DNA from: Duganella sacchari
Lineage (GTDB): Bacteria > Pseudomonadota > Gammaproteobacteria > Burkholderiales > Burkholderiaceae_D
DNA length: 64,000 nt
Reading direction: 5' to 3'
NCBI RefSeq assembly: GCF_900143065.1
Contig: NZ_FRCX01000001.1
Location: 62,001-126,000, forward strand
Position numbers and translations under genes: made by a program. The notes beneath the pieces are model-generated. The model saw only the letters and a program-made list of their open reading frames with translations, ran no database searches and was not told where the DNA came from. Below are positions 8,940-17,785 of this stretch, piece after piece. Every line of letters begins with the position of its first letter. Position 1 is the stretch's first letter.

Positions 8940-9467
8940 TTATTTTTCCGCCACCTTCTTCATTTGCGACAGGCCGCTTTCAAACGCCGGACCGATCATG
9001 CTGTCCATGCTGACGAAGATCGTCATCAGCTTGGCCATAAAATCCGTCTTGCCTGACATGGTCCAGCTGACGACAGTGGTATCGCCTTTTGGCTCCAGCA
9101 CAAAATCCGTCACGGCGCTTGACGCCATCGGCTGGAAGAAGTCCAGCTTGATGTTAACCTTGGCCGGTGGCGTCAGGCCAACGATTTCCATGCGGCCGCT
9201 GCCCACGTTTTTATTCCCTTCCCAAGCATAGACCGCGCCGAGATCCTTGGGCGCACCACTGAAGGTGCGTGTCATCCCGGGGTCCAGCTTCTCCCACGGC
9301 GACCACTGCGGCCACTGATGGAAGTCGCTAATGAGCGGCTGGATTTTTTCCGGCGGCGCCTTGATGGCGATGGAGCGCGTCACGCTGTAGGTGCCCGGCT
9401 GCAGGGCAGCCACGGCCAGCACAATCAGGATCAGCACCGACAGGCCAATGACAATCTTCTTGAACAT
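8940..9467 (-). CDS. SRPBCC (START/polyketide-cyclase-like) protein with N-terminal membrane anchor
   Basis: A 175-residue protein. Residues 4-22 are a single hydrophobic segment (signal anchor or uncleaved signal). The rest is an SRPBCC domain recognisable by 'VTRSIAIKAPPEKIQPLISDFHQWPQWSPWEKLDPGM', the usual beginning of this hydrophobic-ligand-binding fold. A GGGGAAA ribosome site precedes the ATG. It lies 18 bp after the P450 stop and 13 bp before the secreted-protein gene. The ligand is not predictable. Being next to a P450, it may bind the P450's hydrophobic substrate or product (inference). Members of this family are common single-domain proteins of unknown role. Confidence 0.8.
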   Translation of the reverse strand: MFKKIVIGLSVLILIVLAVAALQPGTYSVTRSIAIKAPPEKIQPLISDFHQWPQWSPWEKLDPGMTRTFSGAPKDLGAVYAWEGNKNVGSGRMEIVGLTPPAKVNIKLDFFQPMASSAVTDFVLEPKGDTTVVSWTMSGKTDFMAKLMTIFVSMDSMIGPAFESGLSQMKKVAEK

Positions 9468-9485
9468 GGTTTCCCCTTTTCTGGA

Positions 9486-10928
9486 TTAATTATGCACCAG
9501 CCGGACCGGCAACACATCCGGCGTCATGGTGAAGGTAAAGCACTCGCGCGCCGACGGCGCACCGGGCACGCGCGCCAGCGCAAAATTCCGCGTCAACATG
9601 GACATCACCATCTTGATTTCCGCCATGGCGAGGTAACGCCCCGGGCAGAAACGCGGCCCGCCGCCAAACGGAAACAGCTTGCGGCCAGGATCGTCGCCCT
9701 GCCCGATGGCGCCGTCCAGCCAGCGTTCCGGCATGAAGCGCTCGGGCTCGGACAACTCGCATTCGCGCTCCGATGCATGGCGCAGCAGCAGGAAAATCAC
9801 GGTACCCGCCGGCACGGCCAGATCGCCCAGCACCACATCCTGATTCGGCTCCGCCGCCATAAACGGCGCCACCGGCTTGAGGCGCATGGCTTCGCGCGTT
9901 GCGGCGTCGATGTATTTGAGCTTGTCCAGCAAATGGTAATCATCGAGCACGGTGCGCGCGCCCAGCACCTGCTGCGATTCCGCCGCCATGTGCGCCGCAG
10001 CCTGCGGGTGATCGGCCAGGAACTCCAGCAGCCACGCGGCAGTGTTCGACGTTGTGTCTTCGCCCGCAAACACCATGGTGATGGCGTTGCCCACCACGCC
10101 CTCATCGGTAAAGCCGGAATCCGGCTCGTCGCGCGCCACAATCAGGGCCTCCAGCATATTCGCGGGTTTCTGGCGCAATGCCGGATTCTCCACCAACCGC
10201 TTGCGCGCGCCGGCGATGAAACCGAAGATGGCCTGTTGAATGCGCGCTGCGGCGGCAATCGCTTCATGATCCTGCTCGCGCTTGAGCATCGGCACGCGCC
10301 AGTAGGCAAACGGCGTGGTCAGGCGCTTGGCCACCAGTTTGAACAGGAACTCGATATCGCGCTGCAGCGGATGCTCCTCCAGTTCCAGCGTGTTGATGTC
10401 CTGCCCCATGGCCAGGCCAATGGTCACATCCAGCGTGTACGCCTTCAGGTCGCGCAGCAAATCAACGGGGCGGCCATCGGCAATGGCGCGCTCCCAGCGC
10501 AGCCGCAGGCGTTCCGTCATCGCCGACAAGGTCGGGAAAAAGTTATGGATCACTTCCGGCGTCAGCGCGCGCATCACCAGCTTGCGCTGGCGGCGCCATT
10601 CCTCGCCTTCGGCCGTGAACAGGCCACGCGTGCCCACCTCATTGAGCATTTCCGCCGTGCGGCTGGAACGGCGCATCACGTCCGGCCGGTCGCGCAGCAG
10701 CGAGGCGATCAGATCGCGGTCGGCCGTGGCCAGCATCTGCTTGCGCATGATGCGGAAGCGGTAGAGCGGACCATGTTCGCGTGCCCAGCCCTCCAGAACA
10801 CGGTGGAAAGGCTGGGCGCGAATCTCGCGTATATTGCCCATCAGCGGCCGCGCCCTTGGCCCTGGCAGATCGGTAATCTGGCGCTGCGGCGCCATGCCCC
10901 GTGTAAGTTCCATGATGTTTTTTCCCAT
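9486..10928 (-). CDS. Cytochrome P450
   Basis: A soluble-type heme monooxygenase of about 480 residues. All key motifs are present: the I-helix oxygen-activation motif 'AGEDTTSNTAAW', the K-helix ExxR in 'EAMRLKP', the 'PERFMPERW' region, and the heme-cysteine loop 'FPFGGGPRFCPGRYLA'. The ATG at 10928 is chosen because GGAGACGGACGGGA precedes it. ATG at 10913 is also possible. The frame stays open further upstream to 11126, but that part runs into the divergent VOC gene. No ferredoxin or reductase gene is nearby, so redox partners must come from elsewhere. It starts a probable operon with the SRPBCC and secreted-protein genes. The substrate is unknown; a fatty-acid or terpenoid-type oxidation is possible. 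Confidence 0.92.
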   Translation of the reverse strand: MGKNIMELTRGMAPQRQITDLPGPRARPLMGNIREIRAQPFHRVLEGWAREHGPLYRFRIMRKQMLATADRDLIASLLRDRPDVMRRSSRTAEMLNEVGTRGLFTAEGEEWRRQRKLVMRALTPEVIHNFFPTLSAMTERLRLRWERAIADGRPVDLLRDLKAYTLDVTIGLAMGQDINTLELEEHPLQRDIEFLFKLVAKRLTTPFAYWRVPMLKREQDHEAIAAAARIQQAIFGFIAGARKRLVENPALRQKPANMLEALIVARDEPDSGFTDEGVVGNAITMVFAGEDTTSNTAAWLLEFLADHPQAAAHMAAESQQVLGARTVLDDYHLLDKLKYIDAATREAMRLKPVAPFMAAEPNQDVVLGDLAVPAGTVIFLLLRHASERECELSEPERFMPERWLDGAIGQGDDPGRKLFPFGGGPRFCPGRYLAMAEIKMVMSMLTRNFALARVPGAPSARECFTFTMTPDVLPVRLVHN

Positions 10929-10997
10929 TCCCGTCCGTCTCCGCGTACACTTGGGTCTCCAAATGTTGACGATATACTCACTCGCCGGAGGAAGCAA

Positions 10998-11396
10998 ATG
11001 CTGTCGCACGTTTATGTGGGAATTAACAACTTTGAACCGGCGCTGACGTTTTACAGCGCGGTGATGGAGGCATTGGGCGCCAAGCTGCGCTTCGCCGATG
11101 CCAGCAAGCCGTGGGCGGCATGGCAACCGGCGGAAGGCGGGCGGCCGTTGTTTGTCATCGGCGCGCCCAACAATGGCCAGCCGGCTGTCGCCGGCAATGG
11201 CCAGATGGTTGCCTTGCTGGCAAATTCACGGGAGATCGTGGATCGCGTCTATGCAGCCGCGCGTGAGCATGGCGGCACTTGCGAAGGTGCGCCGGGTCTG
11301 CGTCCGCAGTATCACGCCAACTACTATGGCGCCTACTTCCGCGACCCGGAGGGGAATAAATGTGGCGTCGCCTGTCACGACGCCGTGCCGGATTAA
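10998..11396 (+). CDS. VOC (glyoxalase/bleomycin-resistance fold) family protein
   Basis: A 132-residue single-domain vicinal-oxygen-chelate protein. The start 'MLSHVYVGINNFEPALTFYSAVMEALG' and the end 'YYGAYFRDPEGNKCGVACH' are the two betaalphabetabetabeta modules typical of the family. GGAGGA lies 6 bases before the ATG. It diverges from the P450 gene with 69 bp between starts. The C-terminal 'DPEGNK' motif and the N-terminal His4 and Glu (EGNK) are plausible metal ligands. The substrate is unknown; this subgroup is usually annotated glyoxalase-like. Confidence 0.88.
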   Translation: MLSHVYVGINNFEPALTFYSAVMEALGAKLRFADASKPWAAWQPAEGGRPLFVIGAPNNGQPAVAGNGQMVALLANSREIVDRVYAAAREHGGTCEGAPGLRPQYHANYYGAYFRDPEGNKCGVACHDAVPD

Positions 11397-11399
11397 GAC

Positions 11400-11600
11400 T
11401 TAGGCCAGGGCTTCCTTGGCCGCTTCCTCAGGCGTCAAGCCTTCGTAGAACTGGTCGGTGAACCATTCCACCTGCTCTTCAATATGTTCCTGCGCCTGCT
11501 CCTGCGTGGCGCCGCCCTTGACCAGGAAGCCCTCCACTTCAATACACCAGTTAATCAGTTCCAGGGTTTCCGGGTCCAGCTCTTCTTTTTTCTTTGCCAT
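11400..11600 (-). CDS. Small acidic hypothetical protein, coupled to the M16 peptidase gene
   Basis: A 66-residue, very acidic, soluble protein with no signal or membrane segment. It reads 'MAKKKEELDPETLELINW' and ends in 'TPEEAAKEALA', and is mostly predicted helix. Its AAGGAGC ribosome site overlaps the stop codon of the M16 peptidase gene (stop at 11610-11612, ATG at 11600), which indicates translational coupling in the same operon. I do not recognise a named family. The clean start signal and codon use support a real gene. It converges on the VOC gene with 3 bp between stops. Confidence 0.7.
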   Translation of the reverse strand: MAKKKEELDPETLELINWCIEVEGFLVKGGATQEQAQEHIEEQVEWFTDQFYEGLTPEEAAKEALA

Positions 11601-11609
11601 GATTGCTCC

Positions 11610-14435
11610 TTACTTCTCGGGGTACAGCACTACTTGCAGATAGTTGTCGGTATCGAAGTAGCGTTGCGCGGCCTCTTTCAAGTCCGCAGCCGTCAGCGCG
11701 TTCACGCGTGACTCATAGGCCAGTATATCCTCTGGATTGTTATTGTTGAAGAAGGCATTTTGCAGGGACGCCATCCAGTAGCCGTTTTCACGCATGCCTT
11801 TGCGGTAATTCTTGATCCACGAGGCCTTGACCTTGTTCAGGTCCGCCTCTTCCGCGCCGCCCTGCTTGATCTTGTCGATTTCAGCAAAGGTCGCGGCCAG
11901 TACCTTGTCCACGTTCTCCGGCGCGCATGGCAGGCTGGCGTTGATGGTGTAGTTACCGTACGGGATACGGCTCATGGAGCCGTTCATGCCGCCGCTGTAC
12001 ATGGCGCCCATCTTCTCGCGCAGCGTTTCAATCAGCTTGAGATTCATGACTTCCACCAGCGCCTGCAGGCGCATGCGTTCGGCGCGCGAGTAAACCACTT
12101 CGCCGGTGAAGGACAGCGAGATCGTGCTCTTCGGCTCAGAGCCGGCATGCACCTCCTTCTTCACCACGCCCTTGATCGGACGGACGCCTTCGTCCTTGAA
12201 CGCCACAGGAATCTCGCCCACCGGCAGACTGGCCAGGTAAGTCGCGATCAGCGGCTTGATCTTCGCCACATCGAAGCTGCCGACAATGAAGAAGGTGAAG
12301 CCGCGCGCGCTGGACATGCGGCTGTTATAGATATCCAGCACGCGGTCCAGCGCCAGCTGGTCAAAGTCGGCCGGCTTGGCGGCGCGCAGCACACGCGGGT
12401 TGTTGTTATACAGGGTGGACGTCACCGTGTCGTAGAACACCGACTCCGGCCGCGCCAGATTGTTCTGTGCCAGTTCGCGCTGGCGATCCACGTAGGCGGT
12501 GTAGATTGCAGCGTCCTTGCGTGGCTGCGTCATTTGCAGATACACCAGCTGCAGCATGGCCTCCACATCCGAACTGCCCGAGCTGCCGCCCACCGATTCA
12601 TTGAGCGAGCTGACATTGGCACTGGAGCTCACGCTCTTCCCTGCCAGGACTTTCACCAGATCGTTGGGCGTGTAATTCAGCACGCCCATCTGGCCGACGA
12701 TGCTGCTGGCGTAGTGCGCGGCAAAGACATCGCTGTCCGGCAGCAGCGACCAGCCGCCGTAGCGCAAGCCGCCCAGAATCACCTGGTCGTTATTGAAATC
12801 CGTCGGCTTGAGCACGACCTTGACGCCGTTGCTCAGCGTGAGTTCCGTGGTGCCGATGTTGGCGTTGACCTTTTCGCTGACAATGCTGCCGGCTTTCGGC
12901 AGCGCCGGCATCAGCTGGCTGGCGTAGACCTTCTCTTCCAGCGGCTTGACGGCATTCTTTTCCGCTGCGCTCGCAGTCGCCACCAGTTCATCGGCTTTCG
13001 GCTGCACCACGCCCGGCTTGTCGACGCCGGAATAGATCACCAGTTTGCTCTGATTGAGCGGAATCGCGGCACGCACGGCAGCATTCACCTCCTGCACCGT
13101 GATACCGGGGATCAGCTCCGTCGCGTAACGGTACTCCGCAGCGGTGCCAGGAATCGTCTCCTGCTCCAGGAAGTTACGGATGTATTCCGCCGCGTAGCCA
13201 CCCGAGTCGGACTTGTCACGCTCGTTGTACATGCGCTCGTAATTCCGCAGCAGTCCTTTCTTGGCACGCTCCACTTCAGAAGCGGTAAAGCCGTACTGGC
13301 GCGCGCGCTGATCTTCCTCCACCAGCGCATTGATGGCCGGCGTCGCACCGCCCTTGCCCAGCACCGCGCCCGCGCCAAACGAGCGGTAACCGCGCACGAT
13401 CTTGTTCATGCCGCTGCCGCCTTGCAGGAATGGCGGATTCGCTTGCTGCGTCAACTCGTACATGCGCTGGCTGAGGATGAAGCTGTACATGCTGTCGATC
13501 AGCTTCTGGCGGTAATCGGCAATCGTCTCGCCGGCCGGCCAGGACTGGATCGGATAACGGATGTAGACGGTGTTGGCGCTGACTTCCTTGTCGGTGAAGA
13601 CGATGCCTTCGGAATCCTGGCGCTCAGGGATTTTGGCATATTCGCGTGGACGCGGCGTGGCGGGATTTTTCAGCTTGCCGAAATGCTGTTCAATCAGACG
13701 CTGCGCCTCGGCAGGATCAATGTCGCCAACAGCCACCACCGCCATCAGGTCCGGACGATACCAGTCGCGGTAAAAGCGCTTGATCGCGTCGTACTTGAAG
13801 CTCTTGAGGATGTCCTCCTTACCGATCGGCATACGCTGCGCATAGCGTGAGCCGTTCAGCACCTTGGGCAGCACGATCTTGTTCATGCGGTCGTCCACAC
13901 CTTTACCGAGGCGCAGTTCTTCCAGCACGATGCCACGCTCGCTATCGATATCGGCATCGTTGAACGACAGGCCATGCGCCCAGTCTTCCAGCACCTGGAA
14001 GCCCTTCTCCACAACTTCCTTATTGTCCGTCGGGATAGGCAGGATATAAACCGTCTCGTCGAAGCTGGTGTAGGCGTTGAGGTCCGCACCGAACTTCACG
14101 CCAATCGACTGCAGATACGATACCAGCTCGTTGCGCTTGAAGTGCGTCGAACCGTTGAACGCCATGTGCTCCGTAAAGTGCGCCAGGCCTTGCTGGTCTT
14201 CGTCTTCCAGGATGGAGCCGGCCTTCACCACCAGCCGCAGCTCCAGCTTCTTCTCCGGGCGGCTGTTTTTTTGAATGTAGTAAGTCAGGCCATTGGCAAG
14301 TTTGCCAACCTTGACCTGCGGTCCAACTGGAATCTTGTCACTTAGCTTAAGTGGTGGGAGATCGTCGGCTTGCGCCAGAAAAGTACACGCCACCAGTGCA
14401 GCGCCGGACAGGATACGCAGGTTATTCAGCTTCAT
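11610..14435 (-). CDS. M16-family zinc metallopeptidase (pitrilysin-like), periplasmic
   Basis: A 941-residue two-halved M16 peptidase with an N-terminal signal peptide (residues 1-23, cleavage near 'AQA-DD'). The inverted zinc motif HxxEH is at H86-E89-H90 in 'GLAHFTEHMAFNGS', and the downstream glutamate is in 'ERGIVLEELRLG'. The second half repeats the fold without the zinc site, as in PqqL-type enzymes of about 930 residues. It should degrade peptides in the periplasm. PqqL in enteric bacteria is linked to TonB-imported cargo, but no receptor is adjacent here. A 66-residue acidic protein is translated just after it. The divergent neighbour is the FMN riboswitch of ribB. Confidence 0.92.
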   Translation of the reverse strand: MKLNNLRILSGAALVACTFLAQADDLPPLKLSDKIPVGPQVKVGKLANGLTYYIQKNSRPEKKLELRLVVKAGSILEDEDQQGLAHFTEHMAFNGSTHFKRNELVSYLQSIGVKFGADLNAYTSFDETVYILPIPTDNKEVVEKGFQVLEDWAHGLSFNDADIDSERGIVLEELRLGKGVDDRMNKIVLPKVLNGSRYAQRMPIGKEDILKSFKYDAIKRFYRDWYRPDLMAVVAVGDIDPAEAQRLIEQHFGKLKNPATPRPREYAKIPERQDSEGIVFTDKEVSANTVYIRYPIQSWPAGETIADYRQKLIDSMYSFILSQRMYELTQQANPPFLQGGSGMNKIVRGYRSFGAGAVLGKGGATPAINALVEEDQRARQYGFTASEVERAKKGLLRNYERMYNERDKSDSGGYAAEYIRNFLEQETIPGTAAEYRYATELIPGITVQEVNAAVRAAIPLNQSKLVIYSGVDKPGVVQPKADELVATASAAEKNAVKPLEEKVYASQLMPALPKAGSIVSEKVNANIGTTELTLSNGVKVVLKPTDFNNDQVILGGLRYGGWSLLPDSDVFAAHYASSIVGQMGVLNYTPNDLVKVLAGKSVSSSANVSSLNESVGGSSGSSDVEAMLQLVYLQMTQPRKDAAIYTAYVDRQRELAQNNLARPESVFYDTVTSTLYNNNPRVLRAAKPADFDQLALDRVLDIYNSRMSSARGFTFFIVGSFDVAKIKPLIATYLASLPVGEIPVAFKDEGVRPIKGVVKKEVHAGSEPKSTISLSFTGEVVYSRAERMRLQALVEVMNLKLIETLREKMGAMYSGGMNGSMSRIPYGNYTINASLPCAPENVDKVLAATFAEIDKIKQGGAEEADLNKVKASWIKNYRKGMRENGYWMASLQNAFFNNNNPEDILAYESRVNALTAADLKEAAQRYFDTDNYLQVVLYPEK

Positions 14436-14539
14436 TCCGCAGTGCTTGAAAATTTTAGAGAACAGCTACCATACACCGAAATTCTTAATTTAGGCTAGAA
14501 TCCTCGCTTGCCTGCCACCCGGCGGGTAACAACAACGAC

Positions 14540-14649
14540 GTCTTCGGGGCGGGGTGCAATTCCCCACCGGCGGTAAAGCCCGCGAGCGCTTCGGCGCAGA
14601 TCTGGTGTAACTCCAGGGCCGACGGTTAAAGTCCGGATGAAAGAAGATG
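14540..14649 (+). promoter_or_regulatory. FMN riboswitch (RFN element) upstream of ribB
   Basis: The leader has the conserved RFN blocks in order: 'TCTTCGGGGCGGGGTG', 'AATTCCCCACCGGCGGTAAA', 'GCCCGCGAGCG', 'TCTGGTGTAACTCCAG' with 'GCCGACGGTTAAAGTC', and 'CGGATGAAAGAAGA'. This six-stem aptamer binds FMN and lowers expression of the downstream riboflavin gene. About 100 bp separate its 3' end from the ribB ATG, enough for an expression platform. No T-run terminator is evident, so control is more likely at translation initiation. Confidence 0.96.
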
Positions 14650-14751
14650 TGCGCTTATTACGTATCCTGCTGCCCGAGCGATCGGCGTAGCTGGCTGCGC
14701 GTATTCGCTTGCCCTGTCGCGTTCCTGATTTTTACAAGGAGCGTTTCACCT

Positions 14752-15411
14752 ATGCTGGACCAAACCGCAGTATCCCCTTACTCCCTCGTATCCGATGACC
14801 TGGAAGGCCGCATCCACGCGGCGCTGGAAGCCATGCGCGCCGGTGTGCCTGTCATTTTGCTCGATGATTTCGACCGCGAGAACGAAGCGGACCTGATCGT
14901 CTCCGCCGAAAAGATGACCGTGGAAACCATGGCCATGATGATCCGCGAATGCAGTGGCATCGTTTGCCTGTGCCTGAGCGCCGACAAGGTGCGCGAACTG
15001 GAACTGCCGATGATGGCGGCCAATAACGGCAGCCGTTACGGCACGCCGTTCACGGTATCGATCGAAGCGCGCGAAGGCGTGACCACCGGCGTCTCCGCTG
15101 CCGACCGCGTCACCACCATCCGCGCGGCGACGGCGGCAAACGCCAGGCCATCCGACCTGGTACATCCAGGCCACGTCTTCCCGCTGCGCGCCACCCCAGG
15201 CGGTGTGCTGGCCCGCAAAGGCCATACCGAAGGCTCGGTCGACCTGTCCACCATGGCGGGCCTGAATCCATCGGCCGTGCTGTGCGAGTTGATGAACCCG
15301 GACGGCACCATGATGCGCGGCGCCGACATCGAACGTTTCGCCGAACTGCACCAGATGCCCATTCTGACCATCGCCGAGATGATCGAATGGCGCACCAGAC
15401 ACGGTATTTAA
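14752..15411 (+). CDS. ribB: 3,4-dihydroxy-2-butanone-4-phosphate synthase
   Basis: A 219-residue enzyme that converts ribulose 5-phosphate to 3,4-dihydroxy-2-butanone 4-phosphate plus formate in riboflavin synthesis. Diagnostic segments are '[14 protein letters not shown]' (metal and substrate binding), '[10 protein letters not shown]', '[20 protein letters not shown]', '[10 protein letters not shown]' and 'GHTEGSVDL'. The ATG at 14752 is chosen because AAGGAG precedes it by about 10 bases. An in-frame ATG at 14647 lies in the end of the riboswitch and would add unrelated residues. There is no GTP cyclohydrolase II domain, so this is a stand-alone RibB. Control by the FMN riboswitch suggests a supplementary, FMN-repressed copy. 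It converges on the MFS gene with a 4-bp overlap. Confidence 0.96.
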   Translation: MLDQTAVSPYSLVSDDLEGRIHAALEAMRAGVPVILLDDFDRENEADLIVSAEKMTVETMAMMIRECSGIVCLCLSADKVRELELPMMAANNGSRYGTPFTVSIEAREGVTTGVSAADRVTTIRAATAANARPSDLVHPGHVFPLRATPGGVLARKGHTEGSVDLSTMAGLNPSAVLCELMNPDGTMMRGADIERFAELHQMPILTIAEMIEWRTRHGI

Positions 15412-16790
15412 ACCGGTTTTCCCGGCTTGACGTAGCGGTAGACCAGGCATAGCGCGCCTGCGTATGCCGCTGCGATCAGCGTGAACGCCAGCGGCAGGCG
15501 CAGCGACCAGTTCTGCGCCATGTGCATCACCGTGCCCATCATCGCCACGCCCACCAGCGCGCCGATCTGCCGGTTGGCGTTGAGTGCGGCGGCGGCGCTG
15601 TTGGCGTGCGCCTTGCCGGCCACCAGCATCACGGTGGCAGTCATGCCAGGGATCGCAATACCGATCGCAACGTTCATCACCACCGCCGCCGCTACCAGCA
15701 GCGAGTAAGGCGTTTCGGGACGCAGGCCAAGCAGCATCAGTACCGCCATGAGCAGGCCAACCATCAGGCCATACAGCATCGGCGGCCGCGTACCTGTGCG
15801 GGCGGTAATGCGGCCCGAGGTCAGATTGCCGATGGCGAAAGCTGTCATCATGGGAATCAGTTTCAGGCCCGTTTGCAGCGCGTCCGCCCCGCCCTGCTGG
15901 ATAAAGAGGCTAAGCAGGAACAGCTGGCCAAACACTGCAAAATTAATCATGAAGCCGACGCCGTTGGCCGCCGCGAATGCCGGCGTTTCAAATAGCGCCT
16001 TGGGCAGCAGCGGATGGGCGCCATTGCGTTCGCGCCGCACTAGCAGCGTCGCCACGGCCATCGCTGCAGCCGCCGCTGACAACACCGCAGCGGACGTCCA
16101 GCCCAGCACCGCGCCTTCAATCAGCACAAAGCTCAGCGCCGCCAGCATCGCCACGCCCAGCGCGTGGCTCAGCATCGACAGATCACGCTCGTGGCGCGGC
16201 GTGGCAGGCGCCAGCACCTGCGTCAGCGCGATGCCCAGCAGGCCGATAGGCACGTTCACCCAAAACACGCTACGCCAGCCAAATTCGTGCACCAGCAGGC
16301 CGCCCACCAGCGGGCCGGCGGCCGACGAGCAGCCAACAATGGCCGACCATGTGCCCAGCATGCGGGCACGCGTGGCCTGGTCTTCATAGGCATGCGTCAG
16401 CAGGCTCAGGGAACTGGGCATGAACAGCGCGGCGCCGGCGCCTTGCAGCAGGCGCGCGGCGATCAGCGCGTTGCCACTCGGCGCGATCGCGCATAGTACC
16501 GAGCCAAGGATAAACACGCTCAACCCGCCCTGATACACGGCTTTGGGGCCGTAGCGGTCGGCCAGCGCGCCGCCCGCCATCAGCAACGCGGCAAAAGTCA
16601 GCGTGTAGCCATCCACCACCCACACCAGGCCCGTGAGCGGCACCGACAGGCTGGCCGAGATATCGGACAACGCCGTATTGACGGCGGTGACATCGATCAT
16701 CGCCATCACAAAGCCGATGGCAAGCGTCATCAGCATCAGCAGCGGGGGAATCTGGCGGGCTGGCGCCGCCGTTGTGGTTGTCGTGTTCAT
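15408..16790 (-). CDS. MFS transporter, DHA2 (EmrB/QacA-like) drug exporter
   Basis: A 460-residue inner-membrane protein with about 14 hydrophobic segments, as in the DHA2 proton antiporters. The N-terminal '[16 protein letters not shown]' is the typical DHA2 motif D1 region in TM1. '[14 protein letters not shown]' is the loop 2-3 MFS motif A, and '[23 protein letters not shown]' is motif C/B. The ATG at 16790 ('[13 protein letters not shown]') is chosen because translation further upstream would run into the divergent LysR gene. No EmrA-type adaptor is adjacent. The divergent LysR regulator, 79 bp away, probably controls it. The substrate is unknown. Confidence 0.9.
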   Translation of the reverse strand: MNTTTTTAAPARQIPPLLMLMTLAIGFVMAMIDVTAVNTALSDISASLSVPLTGLVWVVDGYTLTFAALLMAGGALADRYGPKAVYQGGLSVFILGSVLCAIAPSGNALIAARLLQGAGAALFMPSSLSLLTHAYEDQATRARMLGTWSAIVGCSSAAGPLVGGLLVHEFGWRSVFWVNVPIGLLGIALTQVLAPATPRHERDLSMLSHALGVAMLAALSFVLIEGAVLGWTSAAVLSAAAAAMAVATLLVRRERNGAHPLLPKALFETPAFAAANGVGFMINFAVFGQLFLLSLFIQQGGADALQTGLKLIPMMTAFAIGNLTSGRITARTGTRPPMLYGLMVGLLMAVLMLLGLRPETPYSLLVAAAVVMNVAIGIAIPGMTATVMLVAGKAHANSAAAALNANRQIGALVGVAMMGTVMHMAQNWSLRLPLAFTLIAAAYAGALCLVYRYVKPGKPV

Positions 16791-16869
16791 GCGCGCATGG
16801 TAGGCCGCTTGCGCGATGCAGTAAATACGCATAACATCAGCACTCCGATGCAAAAATGCATCATGTGAA

Positions 16870-17745
16870 ATGGCTGCCATGGACTGGGACAACGCCCGCA
16901 TCTTCCTCGCGATTTACCGCAAAGGCACGCTGCGCTCTGCCGCCGCCATGCTGGATATCGACCAGGCCACCGTCGGCCGGCGCCTCAACGCGCTGGAAAG
17001 TTCGCTGAACGCGCGGCTGTTCTTACGCACGCCATCGGGCTATATGGCCACGCCGGCCGGCGAACTGGCGCTCAGCGCCGCCGAGAAGATGGAGCAGGCG
17101 GCCCTGCAGTTCCAACGCGAGATGCAGGGCATCGACAACCGCCTGTCGGGCAGTGTGCGCGTGACCACGTCCGACACCATGGCCATCCACTTTGTCATCA
17201 ACGCCATGCAGCGGCTGCACGTGCAGCATCCCGATATCCGCATTGTGCTGAGCACCAGCACCGATATCACCAGCCTGACGCGGCGCGAGGCCGACCTTGC
17301 GGTACGTACCCTCAAACCCACCAGTCCCGACCTGATCTCGCGCCACCTGGTCAGGCGCAGCATGGGCCTGTACGCTACGCCAGGCTACCTGAAGGCGCGC
17401 GGCATGCCGGTCCAGGGCAATGGGCTGGCCGGCCACGACATCGTGATCTATCAGGCCACAGTGGCTCCCCGCCATCGCGAGAAAATATGCCTGGAGCCCG
17501 TGCACAACGCACGCGTCGCCATGGAGGTCAACAGCGGCCTGGCGCTGATCGAAGCGGCGCGCCAGGGCATGGGCGTCACCGAACTGCCCTGCCACATGGC
17601 CGACGGCGACAAGCGGCTGGTTCGCATCTGGCCGGAACGCGTCGATCACTATGACGTCTGGCTGGTGATGCACAGCGATTTGAGCCGCAGCGCGCGCGTA
17701 CGCGCAGCAGCGGACGCCATCATCGCCAGCTTCCCGGAAAAGTAG
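16870..17745 (+). CDS. LysR-family transcriptional regulator
   Basis: A 291-residue LysR protein. The N-terminal winged helix-turn-helix spans about residues 5-65 ('NARIFLAIYRKGTLRSAAAMLDIDQATVGRRLNALE'), followed by a periplasmic-binding-protein-like effector domain (about 95-290). ATG 16879 ('MDWDNARIF') is an equally plausible start three codons later. It is divergent from the DHA2 exporter across 79 bp, the classic arrangement for regulator and target. The effector is not predictable. Confidence 0.9.
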   Translation: MAAMDWDNARIFLAIYRKGTLRSAAAMLDIDQATVGRRLNALESSLNARLFLRTPSGYMATPAGELALSAAEKMEQAALQFQREMQGIDNRLSGSVRVTTSDTMAIHFVINAMQRLHVQHPDIRIVLSTSTDITSLTRREADLAVRTLKPTSPDLISRHLVRRSMGLYATPGYLKARGMPVQGNGLAGHDIVIYQATVAPRHREKICLEPVHNARVAMEVNSGLALIEAARQGMGVTELPCHMADGDKRLVRIWPERVDHYDVWLVMHSDLSRSARVRAAADAIIASFPEK

Positions 17746-17785
17746 CGGACGCCTGTCTGGGCGCCTGCGGTGCTAATATGCCAAT

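Noticed and set aside
10929..11126. N-terminal extension of the P450
   Set aside because: It would overlap the divergent VOC gene, is not P450-like, and a good ribosome site exists at 10928.
9318..11396. A 692-codon frame on the plus strand across the P450 gene
   Set aside because: Antisense to an intact P450 with all motifs. Only its last 132 codons, from ATG 10998 with GGAGGA, encode a real VOC protein.
11760..13850. A long plus-strand frame antisense to the M16 peptidase
   Set aside because: The opposite strand has a full-length peptidase with zinc motif and signal peptide; this frame has none.
14647..14751. Extending ribB to the ATG at 14647
   Set aside because: That ATG lies in the riboswitch 3' end, lacks a ribosome site, and the extra residues do not belong to RibB. 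AAGGAG marks ATG 14752.
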